This document shows, in pieces, positions 1-6,263 of a stretch of DNA of 55,016 bases (position 1 is its first letter; each line of letters starts with the position of its first letter). The position numbers were made by a program, and so were the translations under genes. The stretch covers positions 1-55,016 of the IMG/VR virus record IMGVR_UViG_3300020202_001036. One strand, written 5' to 3'. The stretch comes from a virus. A model generated the notes under the pieces. The model was not told the DNA's origin, made no database searches, and was given only the letters and a program-made list of their open reading frames with translations.

Positions 1-138
1 GGGGTCATACCCGGCCACCAACCTTGCCTCGACGAGGGCGCTGAGTGCCTTCGCCCTGGTCTTGCTCCCGTAGAGGCGAGCGACCTCTTCGACCATGTCT
101 CCCGGGACCCTGCCGTCGCTGAGTCGACGCGAACTCCA
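1..138. repeat. Terminal direct repeat, left copy (circular closure)
   Basis: This 138-bp stretch recurs as 54879-55016 with one difference (c at 12, a at 54890). From 13 onward 126 bp are identical. Because the replication gene reads through the joint in frame, this is best explained as a circular or circularly permuted genome with an assembly overlap. A true short terminal repeat cannot be excluded from sequence alone. Confidence 0.9.
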
Positions 139-246
139 GGCAGCAAGTCTCCACCACACGAGGAGGGCGCCATCCCCGCCCTTGCGAATGGCTCGACACC
201 ACTTCTCGTGATCAAGCATGTCGTCGTCAGTCCTAAGCCAAGACAT
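1..246 (-). CDS. Phage replication initiation protein, N-terminal part (continues at 55016)
   Basis: The gene starts with ATG at 246 and reads MSWLRTDDDMLDHEKW..., an N-terminus typical of phage replication initiators that open with a winged-helix domain. A W-R-L-A-A-W segment follows. It runs off base 1 and continues in the right-hand copy of the terminal repeat (55016 down to 54210), giving one 304-residue protein on the circle. The a/c mismatch in the repeat changes one codon (Gly here, Trp at the other end). The Fis-like gene ends 18 bp upstream. The expected role is origin recognition or primosome assembly, together with the DnaC-like ATPase encoded downstream. Function is inferred from the N-terminal pattern and the neighbour. 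Confidence 0.8.
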   Translation of the reverse strand, partial: MSWLRTDDDMLDHEKWCRAIRKGGDGALLVWWRLAAWSSRRLSDGRVPGDMVEEVARLYGSKTRAKALSALVEARLVAGYDP

Positions 247-264
247 CGAAGCAGTGCCCGCCCG

Positions 265-513
265 TTACTTTCCAGCCGCCTGCTGCTGCGCGTACTTCTC
301 GAGCTTGCGGTAGAGCGTCCTGCGGTCGAGCCCGAGCAGCTCTGCGGCGTGGGTGATGTTGCCGTCGGTCTCGCCGAGCACGCGCTCGATGTGGCCGATC
401 TCGACCTGTTCGAGCGTGGGCATTTCGGCGATCTCGCGTCGCGGCTTGCGCCCGCGCCGCTCGAGCACTCTGCCGAGCACATTTTTGATCACTGATCCTT
501 GTCCTTGTTGCAT
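265..513 (-). CDS. Fis-family helix-turn-helix DNA-binding protein
   Basis: This is an 82-residue protein. Residues about 32-77 (PTLEQVEIGHIERVLGETDG, then NITHAAELLGLDRRTLYRKL) match the Fis-type HTH that closes NtrC-family sigma54 activators, including the invariant N-x-x-x-A-A-x-x-L-G-x-x-R-x-T-L-Y-R-K pattern. The AAA+ domain is absent, so it resembles a detached activator C-terminus. A basic segment (ERRGRKPRREI) precedes the HTH. It lies between a small HTH gene and the replication gene on the same strand. The start is ATG 513 after a GGGAG-like site, with a possible GTG at 492. It is likely a small nucleoid or replication-region DNA-binding regulator. Target sites are unknown. Confidence 0.8.
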   Translation of the reverse strand: MQQGQGSVIKNVLGRVLERRGRKPRREIAEMPTLEQVEIGHIERVLGETDGNITHAAELLGLDRRTLYRKLEKYAQQQAAGK

Positions 514-550
514 CGCTCCCTGTCTTTCCGTGCGCCGATGGCGCGGTGAT

Positions 551-751
551 TTACGTGGTGTGCTTCCAATACCGGCGCGTGATGATCGCGTGCACGGTGG
601 CCTTGCTCAGCCCGAAGTCACGCGCGAGCGTGGCCATGGACGGGCGCGGTGTTTCGCTCGCGTAGCGGGCACGCAGCCCGAGCACGCGGAGCACGGTCAT
701 CTTCGCAGCAGGGCGCGCCTCGCCGCGGCGGGTGGCGTAGTGGTCAGTCAT
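551..751 (-). CDS. Small helix-turn-helix protein
   Basis: This is a 66-residue basic protein. Residues about 39-62 (MATLARDFGLSKATVHAIIT) form a clear HTH of the kind found in small phage regulators and resolvase C-termini: 'LARDFGLSKATV' holds the turn and the recognition helix follows. The start ATG at 751 overlaps the stop of the XF1762-like gene by 4 bp (ATGA), indicating translational coupling. A single DNA-binding module with no other domain suggests a regulator or a helper of recombination or packaging. The sequence does not say which. Confidence 0.75.
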   Translation of the reverse strand: MTDHYATRRGEARPAAKMTVLRVLGLRARYASETPRPSMATLARDFGLSKATVHAIITRRYWKHTT

Positions 752-1191
752 GTCGTGACCTCCCACCGGATCTTCTCCTGTTCTGGCTGCAGATCGACGC
801 GCGGCCGCGAAGGGCGGGACCAACTCTCAGCCTTGACCCGGGCGACGTCGCGCCAACCCGCGGCGCGCAAGCTCGTGCCAGGCTCCGTCGCCAGCGTGTA
901 TGTGACCAATCGACGGTACCCCATGGCACGCGCGGCGCGCCACGCGGCGCCGTACAGGATTGAACACGCGTTAAACGACCCGTCGGTGCATAGTCGCGTG
1001 ACTTCGGCGGTGTAGTCGTTCGCCAGCTGCCGAGCGACGGGGCGACCAACGATCGCCACCCCAACGACCGCGCCATCGTGAGCGCAGCCGATGGCGAACA
1101 GGCCGCCCTGTGGCGCCGGGTGATGGCGATGCAATCGGTCGACGTACGCCCGAGCCTCTTTCAGCGTCATGGGGCAGAGTTCGAGCGTCAC
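748..1191 (-). CDS. XF1762-family / GNAT-like phage protein
   Basis: This is a 147-residue protein. The opening 'LCPMTLKEARAYVDRLHRHH', then 'GGLFAIGCAHDG' and the central 'VGRPVARQL' and 'TEVTRLCTDG-FNACS' type blocks are those of the XF1762 family, common in phages and prophages and related to GNAT acetyltransferases. Later blocks 'AARAMGYRRLVTYTL' and 'SLRAAGWRDVA' fit a GNAT-like fold. The substrate is unknown for the family. GTG 1191 is chosen because it overlaps the upstream stop (GTGA). ATG 1170 is an alternative and would shorten the product by seven residues. Confidence 0.8.
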   Translation of the reverse strand: MTLELCPMTLKEARAYVDRLHRHHPAPQGGLFAIGCAHDGAVVGVAIVGRPVARQLANDYTAEVTRLCTDGSFNACSILYGAAWRAARAMGYRRLVTYTLATEPGTSLRAAGWRDVARVKAESWSRPSRPRVDLQPEQEKIRWEVTT

Positions 1192-1661
1192 AGTCCACAC
1201 CCCTCCCGCCACGCGCGGACCGCTTCGTCGTCGATCTCGAGCGCGTCCGCCGGCGTGTGCACCGCCGCCATCAGCCCAGTCTTGGTGTGCCCGTCCTTGC
1301 AGTAGTGGCCCGCCTCATGCGCTGCGATGAGCCAGAGCGCGTCGAGGTTGTCGGCCTCGTGCCGGTTGCGCGCGATGAGCACGCGCCCGTCGCCCGTGTT
1401 GCGCCCGCCCGTGACGCAGCCATCGAGGCTGGCGCAGACGCTGCGCTCCTCGAGATCGCCGACGAGCACGAACGCGCCGTGCTCAGCCCAGCCGATCTCC
1501 TCGGGGCACCAGCGAGCGTCGGACTCGCACCAGGCGTCGACCGTGCTGCGGATGGTCTCGCGTTCGGGTCCGCTGAACTCCGAGTCGATGCTGTAGAAGG
1601 CCGGAGGGGATGGTGGCCCGCAGGCGGCCAGCGCGAGCGCAGCGCAGAGTAGGCGGGTCAT
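1188..1661 (-). CDS. Lipoprotein with zincin (HExxH) metalloprotease signature
   Basis: This is a 157-residue protein. Residues 1-14 (MTRLLCAALALAAC) form a lipoprotein signal peptide with lipobox LAAC, so the mature protein should be lipid-anchored outside the cytoplasm. His115-Glu-Ala-Gly-His119 followed by His125 (HEAGHYCKDGH) is a zincin site with a third His spaced as in metzincins. Met131 in 'TGLMAA' could be the Met-turn. Four or more further cysteines suggest disulfides. It is coupled to both neighbours by 4-bp overlaps, next to the integrase group. This suggests a lysogenic-conversion cargo gene rather than a virion part. The substrate is unknown. It is a second, unrelated-looking lipoprotein protease besides the one at 39626-40897. 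Confidence 0.75.
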   Translation of the reverse strand: MTRLLCAALALAACGPPSPPAFYSIDSEFSGPERETIRSTVDAWCESDARWCPEEIGWAEHGAFVLVGDLEERSVCASLDGCVTGGRNTGDGRVLIARNRHEADNLDALWLIAAHEAGHYCKDGHTKTGLMAAVHTPADALEIDDEAVRAWREGCGL

Positions 1662-2302
1662 TCCGCGGCCTCCGGGTAGCGCTTCGAGTAGAGCTTGCTC
1701 GCGTCGGTGAACGTCGCTTCGGCTTGCTTCGCGCGCTCACGCTCGTATTCGTCGAGCGCTGCGCCGCCGCCGGCTTTGCGGATCTTGTCGCAGAGCATTT
1801 TTCTAAAGAGCTGCGGCCCAAGCGTGTCCAGGTGGCGTACCAGGCACGATGTTACCCACGAAGACTCGGAGCCCCACTTGGCCCGAAGCGAATCCTTGTG
1901 CCGATTGTTCGAGGCGCGGACATTCTCTCGCAACTGGATCGGGTCCAGGTTCTTTCGTGGAGCCGAGTCTCCGTTACGGCGATCTCTTCGGCGCTGATTG
2001 TTGAGCTTGTTGACTCTGACTCTACATTCTTCGCAGTGGTCAGCGTTGACTCTCGGGTTTTTCCCGCACCATTTGCACAGTCCAGCTGCCAACAAGCGAT
2101 CCCTTCGCCTAACGTTGGACGCTCTCAGATTCGAGCGAAACCTTTCAGCCCACTCCTTGGCCTGTCTGCACGCATCGGCTTTAGTGAGCGCCTCGTAGTA
2201 GCGAACGACAGCGCCCTGCCTGCCCTTTGAGTCAACCTCGGTGCACGAGAGGATCGCGCCGCTCGCATCGGTCTCGATGCGAAACCACTTTTTTTGGATC
2301 AC
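1658..2302 (-). CDS. Hypothetical protein with CxxC zinc-knuckle
   Basis: This is a 214-residue protein I do not recognise. A Cys cluster near residues 76-94 (CKWCGKNPRVNADHCEECR) looks like a zinc-binding knuckle. It is followed by a basic region (NNQRRRDRRN), as in HNH-type or nucleic-acid-binding phage proteins, but no HNH catalytic His is evident. The N-terminal 'WFRIETDASGAILSC' resembles a short beta-rich module. It lies between the integrase (4-bp overlap upstream) and the lipoprotein protease (4-bp overlap downstream). It may be a diverged homing-endonuclease-like protein or a DNA-binding accessory. Confidence 0.6.
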   Translation of the reverse strand: MIQKKWFRIETDASGAILSCTEVDSKGRQGAVVRYYEALTKADACRQAKEWAERFRSNLRASNVRRRDRLLAAGLCKWCGKNPRVNADHCEECRVRVNKLNNQRRRDRRNGDSAPRKNLDPIQLRENVRASNNRHKDSLRAKWGSESSWVTSCLVRHLDTLGPQLFRKMLCDKIRKAGGGAALDEYERERAKQAEATFTDASKLYSKRYPEAAE

Positions 2303-3951
2303 TGCTTGTCTCCGTTCCGCTTGGCGCGCGCGTCGGAGAGACTCGGGACGCTCGGTGCGGTGCGTTCACGCCGGCGCTCACCGAGTTCCTGAACGATGCT
2401 CTGAGCGAGCTGCCACTGCTGGCCGGCGATGGCCTGCGTCAGCGCCGCGGCGAGGGCGCGCTCGACCGGGCTCTCTTGGCCCACCCCCCCGATCCCGGCT
2501 GGGCCAACGCTCTGTCCCGTGGTAGTTGACACGGGCGCCGTGGCCCGTTTTGGCTCGGCTGGAGGAACCAGTGCTTCGAGCCGATTATCCGTATTAGGTG
2601 TCCCCGACATCGCTAACGACTTGCTTTCGTTGGCAAACGCTAAAAGTTTGGCCACCTGCTGGCCCAGGTCGGCGAGGAGCGTGGGCCCGCCCATCTCTGG
2701 TCCCTGCAGTCCCTGCATCCACGGCACGACGTAGCGATCGGATAAGGGCTCGAGACCGAGTTCGGTGACGAATGCCTCGTCGAGGGGGCGCAGCCAGACG
2801 CGGACGGTATCGCGCGACTCGCGCGCCATGCGGTTGTAGCGACTCACCATCTCGTCGCTCATGTGCCCCGTGCGATCGGTGACCCAATGCATTGGTGCGC
2901 CAGCGCGCAGCGCGAGCGTCACGAACGTGGCTCGACCGGCATCCTTGGCCGCGATCTGCCGCTCGGTGGCCGTGTTCCGGTGCAGCGCCGCGCGGTCAAC
3001 GCCGGCGGCGAGCAGGTCGGCGCGGAGCGTGCGCGCGATCTTTTTGTGAGTCCACTCGGGCAGCACGCGGTCGCTTGCGGGGACACGCTTGCGCCACGCG
3101 CTGAGCACGCGGAGCACGCGCTCGCAGACGGGCCAGCGCCGGACCCGCTTCTGCTTGTGACGGTGCGTCAGCAGTCCGCTCTCGAGGTCAATGGTGCTGA
3201 CGATCGAGTCCGCCGGCGCGCGGTCGGCCCAGTAGAAGAGCGTGAGGAACTCGGGGCGCACGGCCTCGCGGGCCATCAGCCCGTAGCCGATGCGGCGCCA
3301 CGTCGGCGCGGGCCCAGTGACGAGCCGCCACTCTTCGTCGGCCGTGAGGTATTGGAACAGGCGCTCCGGAGCCGACTGCTTGGAGACGAAGTCAGGGCGC
3401 AGCGGAATGTGGTCGATGAGCTCGAGCTTGCGCGCGTGCTGGAGCACCCGGAAGATGAGCCCCTCGAAGAGATGGCGACCAGCCCTTACGGTCTCCGGCA
3501 CGAGAGCCATGGCCTCATCGGCGGCTAAGCTGGTGACTTGGGCCACCGGGACCCGGCCAAGTCGGGGAGCTATCACGCGGAGCCGCTGGCGGTCCTTCTC
3601 GATGGTGTGCTCCGAGTTGCCGCGCCGGCGCTGGTCGGCGAAGAGCAGTTCGGCGACCTCGCCGAAGGTCTTGGCCGAACGTGAACTGGCGCGCGCAACG
3701 GTCGAGGCTGCGAGTTGCCGCACCTCTGCCTCCAACTCCGCAAGAGCAGACTCTGTAGCCGCCGCAGCTGTCTCCAGGATGCCGCGCGCATCGTCCGCGC
3801 CGGAGACTAGTCTGGCGAGCTGAACGAGCCGTGCCTCGCGCGCCTCGGCCGCCGACTGAGTCGGCGCGCTGAACGTGAACCTGTCGCGCTGACCCGCGCC
3901 GTAGCGCAGGCGAGTCTCCCAACGGGCCGGGCCTATGCGTCGAACAGTCAC
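2299..3951 (-). CDS. int: Tyrosine recombinase / phage integrase
   Basis: This is a 550-residue site-specific recombinase of the tyrosine integrase type and the marker of a temperate lifestyle. Positions count from GTG 3951. An N-terminal arm/core-binding region ('SEHTIEKDRQRLRVIAPRLG', about 113-132) is followed by the catalytic domain. Candidate box I Arg is in EAVRPEFLTLFYW (about R232), box II Arg in DAGRATFVT (R340), then TGH (H363) and nucleophile Tyr in SRYNR (Y372). The usual His of HxxR is replaced by Asp, which is atypical. About 175 extra residues follow the Tyr, including a Pro/Thr-rich linker, longer than usual. The GTG start overlaps the excisionase-like stop (GTGA). The attachment site was not identified. 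Confidence 0.9.
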   Translation of the reverse strand: MTVRRIGPARWETRLRYGAGQRDRFTFSAPTQSAAEAREARLVQLARLVSGADDARGILETAAAATESALAELEAEVRQLAASTVARASSRSAKTFGEVAELLFADQRRRGNSEHTIEKDRQRLRVIAPRLGRVPVAQVTSLAADEAMALVPETVRAGRHLFEGLIFRVLQHARKLELIDHIPLRPDFVSKQSAPERLFQYLTADEEWRLVTGPAPTWRRIGYGLMAREAVRPEFLTLFYWADRAPADSIVSTIDLESGLLTHRHKQKRVRRWPVCERVLRVLSAWRKRVPASDRVLPEWTHKKIARTLRADLLAAGVDRAALHRNTATERQIAAKDAGRATFVTLALRAGAPMHWVTDRTGHMSDEMVSRYNRMARESRDTVRVWLRPLDEAFVTELGLEPLSDRYVVPWMQGLQGPEMGGPTLLADLGQQVAKLLAFANESKSLAMSGTPNTDNRLEALVPPAEPKRATAPVSTTTGQSVGPAGIGGVGQESPVERALAAALTQAIAGQQWQLAQSIVQELGERRRERTAPSVPSLSDARAKRNGDKQ

Positions 3952-4286
3952 CGCCCGACCCCCCACATCTTGCGCACGCGGTCTCGAACCGATACGACGT
4001 TTTCAGCGACTGGTATGGCCTTGACGGTGGGTTCGCAGTGACCCAGTCTCCGCATCTCCTCTTGCAACGCATCCCGTGTCATCAGATACAGCTTCCCGTC
4101 TCGTGTGCAGTCGATGCGCCCCTCCCCCATGCGCCTCCTGACCGCTCTGCAGTGTCGCCGGGGCCCGAGCGGGGAATTTGCTTGGGAAACCCAGCTATCT
4201 CCATCCGCGGCGCGGAGCTCTCTGGCGAGCTCCCTCGCGATCTCGGCGGCAAGCGCCTTGCCGAGCGTCCCCAGGATTGAGTCCAA
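3948..4286 (-). CDS. Excisionase-like winged-helix DNA-binding protein
   Basis: About 112 residues from TTG 4286, which lies about 8 nt after GGGGAGG on the minus strand. The residues from 'GPRRHCRAVRRRMGEGRI' to 'GKLYLMTRDALQEEMRRL' match the MerR/excisionase-type winged helix, which is a basic helix, then G-x-I, a wing strand and a closing helix. The N-terminal 'LGKALAAEIARELARELRAA' is an amphipathic helix often seen before such domains. It is coupled to the integrase (GTGA), so a directionality-factor or integrase-regulator role is likely. An upstream in-frame ATG at 4388 would add 34 residues but would leave only 27 bp between divergent genes, and the ribosome site favours 4286. Confidence 0.7.
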   Translation of the reverse strand: MDSILGTLGKALAAEIARELARELRAADGDSWVSQANSPLGPRRHCRAVRRRMGEGRIDCTRDGKLYLMTRDALQEEMRRLGHCEPTVKAIPVAENVVSVRDRVRKMWGVGR

Positions 4287-4415
4287 CGATCTGACCTCCC
4301 CGGTAGATTCAATATGTATCCGCGCGTGGCGAGATGCGCCAATGCATTTTGACTCGCGCGTGTCGAATTTGTGTTCGCGTGTAGTCATGACGCTATGCGC
4401 TGAATAGACGGGCAC
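4287..4415. promoter_or_regulatory. Divergent control region between integration block and repressor/late strand
   Basis: This 129-bp stretch is less GC-rich than its surroundings and lies between the minus-strand excisionase/integrase genes and the plus-strand LexA-like gene. Three degenerate direct repeats are visible: CGCGCGTGGCGA at 4321-4332, CGCGCGTGTCGA at 4355-4366 and CGCGTGTAGTCA at 4376-4387, which are candidate operators. A weak minus-strand promoter could be TTGGCG (4342-4337) with TACATA (4318-4313), 18-bp spacer. Promoter and operator calls are inference. Confidence 0.5.
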
Positions 4416-4694
4416 ATGCCAAAGACAAAACAAATTCCAGAGTTGTCGGAGGAGAGGCTGCAATTCTTGCGCATGTACCGTCGCCTCGAGCGGGAGCTCG
4501 GGGGCGCGCCAACCCAGAGCGAACTCGCCGCCGAGCACGGGGGCTACGCCGAGGGTTCGGAGCGCGCCGCGGTGCAGTACATGCTCCGCGCCCTGGAGGA
4601 GATGGGGCTAATAGGGCCATTGGTGAAGCGGCCGCCGCCACGGATCACCGCCCTCGGCCTGAAGGTCCTGCGCAAGAACCGCAAGCGCGAATGA
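4416..4694 (+). CDS. LexA-like winged-helix protein, candidate repressor
   Basis: This is a 92-residue protein. Residues 11-65 (LSEERLQFLRMYRRLERELG, then APTQSELAAEHGG and YMLRALEEMGLIG) follow the layout of the LexA N-terminal DNA-binding domain: first helix, 'P-T-x-x-E-L-A' helix, recognition region and 'L..LE..GLI' wing. There is no C-terminal protease/dimer domain, so it is not a self-cleaving LexA. It lies divergent to the integrase block across a region with repeated motifs, a typical place for an immunity repressor or lysis-lysogeny switch protein. No strong ribosome site precedes ATG 4416, so translation may be leaderless or weak. Confidence 0.65.
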   Translation: MPKTKQIPELSEERLQFLRMYRRLERELGGAPTQSELAAEHGGYAEGSERAAVQYMLRALEEMGLIGPLVKRPPPRITALGLKVLRKNRKRE

Positions 4695-4713
4695 TGCGTG
4701 CTACCATTTCACG

Positions 4714-5112
4714 GTGATTACCGCAGCCGCGACAGGGCTCTTCCAGCGCGTCTCGGCGCTGACGCTGCGGGAGTGTTTCATCGCTTTGGGCGTCGCAGCC
4801 CTTATCGGCGCCATCGCATGGATCGGTAGGAACGTGAGCAGGCTCATCGCTGCCCACGAGGCCCTCGCGGCGCGCCTGCAGGTCGCAGAGGGCAACCTGA
4901 CCAACGCCCAGGACGCTGTCGTGCAGCTCGATGAGCGGGTCACGCGGGTCGACGAGGCCGTGGCAAAGCGCGTGCGGAACGTTGAAGTGCGCCAGGATCG
5001 CCTGCAGAGCAAGGTCGACAACTGGGGCAAGGACTGGCGCGATAGCGGGCAGGCCACGAAGAACCTCGACCACACGGGGCCGATGACGGTGGTCGATCTG
5101 CGCAAGCCGTGA
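4714..5112 (+). CDS. Single-pass membrane coiled-coil protein
   Basis: This is a 132-residue protein from GTG 4714. One hydrophobic segment at about residues 20-38 (CFIALGVAALIGAIAWIG) is followed by a heptad-rich helix ('HEALAARLQVAEGNL', 'LDERVTRVDEAVAKRVRNVE'). The build resembles an i-spanin or a small phage membrane protein with a periplasmic or cytoplasmic coiled coil. No lysis gene sits next to it; the endolysin is 7.5 kb away. Function is unassigned: spanin, holin-like protein or superinfection-exclusion factor are all possible. Confidence 0.6.
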   Translation: MITAAATGLFQRVSALTLRECFIALGVAALIGAIAWIGRNVSRLIAAHEALAARLQVAEGNLTNAQDAVVQLDERVTRVDEAVAKRVRNVEVRQDRLQSKVDNWGKDWRDSGQATKNLDHTGPMTVVDLRKP

Positions 5113-5133
5113 GCAGGTCTAGCAAAGGACACG

Positions 5134-5358
5134 ATGGCTGAATTGACGGACCAGCAGAAGGTTGAGCGCGGCATCGCGCGGCTCGACGCGCTAGCACCGG
5201 AAGACCGAGCGGTGATGTACGAGGAGCTGGAGATCGGCGTTGCCAGACTAGGCAAGCATCCGAATCCACGGGTCGTGTGTCACGTGGCGGGCAACGTCAC
5301 CGATGAGGAGTGGGCTGCAGCGCTCTCCAGAATCCCAGCCTGGAAGTCCAGGCCCTAA
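5134..5358 (+). CDS. Small hypothetical protein
   Basis: This is a 74-residue, mostly helical, soluble protein (MAELTDQQKVERGIARLDAL...). An N-terminal helical half is followed by a 'NPRVVCHVAGNVTDEEWAAA' half. It has a good ATG with AAAGGA upstream. I do not recognise it. It is the last gene before a 393-bp non-coding gap and is followed by a strong hairpin at 5377-5406. Confidence 0.5.
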   Translation: MAELTDQQKVERGIARLDALAPEDRAVMYEELEIGVARLGKHPNPRVVCHVAGNVTDEEWAAALSRIPAWKSRP

Positions 5359-5376
5359 CGGCGTCACCTAGACTTT

Positions 5377-5406
5377 GCTGCGGTGGGAGAGCAGCACCAC
5401 CGCAGC
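5377..5406 (+). terminator. Stem-loop, possible terminator
   Basis: GCTGCGGTGG (5377-5386) pairs perfectly with CCACCGCAGC (5397-5406) around a 10-nt loop, 19 bp after the stop at 5358. No T-run follows, only 'gttcccgctg', so it is either a rho-assisted terminator or a structured regulatory element. Confidence 0.5.
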
Positions 5407-5426
5407 GTTCCCGCTGCCCCGGGTTG
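5389..5426. repeat. Dispersed repeat, copy A (partner 52681-52719)
   Basis: The core CGTTCCCGCTGCCCCGGG (5406-5423) is identical to 52698-52715. About 17 nt upstream and the following 'ttg' also match with a few substitutions and one G insertion, giving roughly 38 bp of related sequence. Copy A is intergenic, next to a stem-loop. Copy B lies in the 3' end of a small minus-strand gene. Confidence 0.6.
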
Positions 5427-5751
5427 GCCAAGCTCTAGGAGCGTTTACAGGCCTTGAAGTCCCTTGGTCGCGGAACGAACTCTGGCAAGCAGAGGAAGGA
5501 TGCGCACACCTCGGTGTCAATACCCATCCAGCCCTTCGGGTGCCTCGGTCAACAGGAATCGTCTTTGGGCCAGCTTAGCAAGACGGCTTTGTATCACTCG
5601 CCCGCATGCTGAGAGCTTCTCGATATAGCAACCTGACCCGTGCGAGGCGCATTCGAATCACCGATGCAACTACGCGCTGACGAGGCGTAACGCCGCGCAC
5701 TGACCAAAGCGTCCAATTGCGCGGTGCTGAGCGCTCGGTCAGCATCGGCGG

Positions 5752-5970
5752 GTGAGCGAGAGCCGGCGCGCGCGCGCGTTCGAGGTAGTCGTCTACGCAA
5801 GCCCCTTGCCGGCGTTGTCGCTGATGCTTGGGCAGTCGCCGGCTGAGGCGGACTTTCTCGACCTGCAGAGGAACCCGCAGCGACGGCAGGAGTGGCGCGA
5901 GCACTGCGCTGGCGCGCTGAAGGCCTGGCACGAGCGGACTGGCGTGCCGGTGCGGAGTGCGGAGCGGTGA
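5752..5970 (+). CDS. Small hypothetical protein
   Basis: This is a 72-residue product from GTG 5752. The first part has a hydrophobic patch (VVVYASPLPALSLMLG) and the C-terminal half is charged and helical (QRRQEWREHCAGALKAWHER). I do not recognise it. Its stop overlaps the next ATG (TGATG), so it is the first cistron of the operon leading into the methyltransferase. Support comes mainly from this coupling. Confidence 0.45.
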   Translation: MSESRRARAFEVVVYASPLPALSLMLGQSPAEADFLDLQRNPQRRQEWREHCAGALKAWHERTGVPVRSAER

Positions 5971-6263
5971 TGTTTGAGCGAAACGTGATCGTCTCGATGT
6001 CCGCGCGCGACCTGTCTCCGGGCGTTGAACTCGACGATTTCGGCTGGTGGCGCAAGGTGGTGCGGGTCTACCGGCGAGAGCGCAGCGACGGCACCCTCAT
6101 GGTCGAGGCCTCGTTCGGAAGCATCTGCCGCGCGCTGACGGGCGAGCAGACCATCCGGGTCCGCATGGCCCCCAACGTGTTCCGGTGCTGGGAGATGCAG
6201 AGCGAGGCCGACGCCTGGTACGCGCGCGAAGTCGAGCGGATGCGGGAGCGCGCGCCAGCGTGA
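5970..6263 (+). CDS. Hypothetical protein upstream of methyltransferase
   Basis: This is a 97-residue beta-rich protein from ATG 5970 (MFERNVIVSMSARDLSPGVE...). Blocks 'GWWRKVVRVYRRERSDGTLM', 'FGSICRALTGEQTIRVR' and 'VFRCWEMQSEADAWYAREVE' suggest a small alpha/beta fold. It is coupled on both sides: TGATG with the gene before and GTGA with the methyltransferase. Function is unknown. The position suggests a partner of, or shared regulation with, DNA modification. Confidence 0.55.
   Translation: MFERNVIVSMSARDLSPGVELDDFGWWRKVVRVYRRERSDGTLMVEASFGSICRALTGEQTIRVRMAPNVFRCWEMQSEADAWYAREVERMRERAPA

Larger units (their letters stand above)
5359..5751. other. 393-bp intergenic region with hairpin and repeated element
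   Basis: No credible gene is seen on either strand; the only ORF (5375-5578) has no family resemblance and no ribosome site. It contains a 10-bp stem-loop at 5377-5406, immediately followed by an 18-nt block that recurs at about 52.7 kb (see the repeat entries). The rest shows no tRNA fold or convincing promoter. It separates the repressor group from the operon starting at 5752 and could also hold an attachment site or a small RNA, but nothing in it proves that. Confidence 0.5.

Noticed and set aside
5375-5578. 67-residue ORF in the gap after the repressor group
   Set aside because: It overlaps the hairpin and repeat, has no ribosome site and no resemblance to any protein; the gap is treated as non-coding.
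5640-5690. TTCGAATC block resembling a tRNA T-arm
   Set aside because: The flanking bases do not form a T-stem, and no acceptor or anticodon arms can be drawn.
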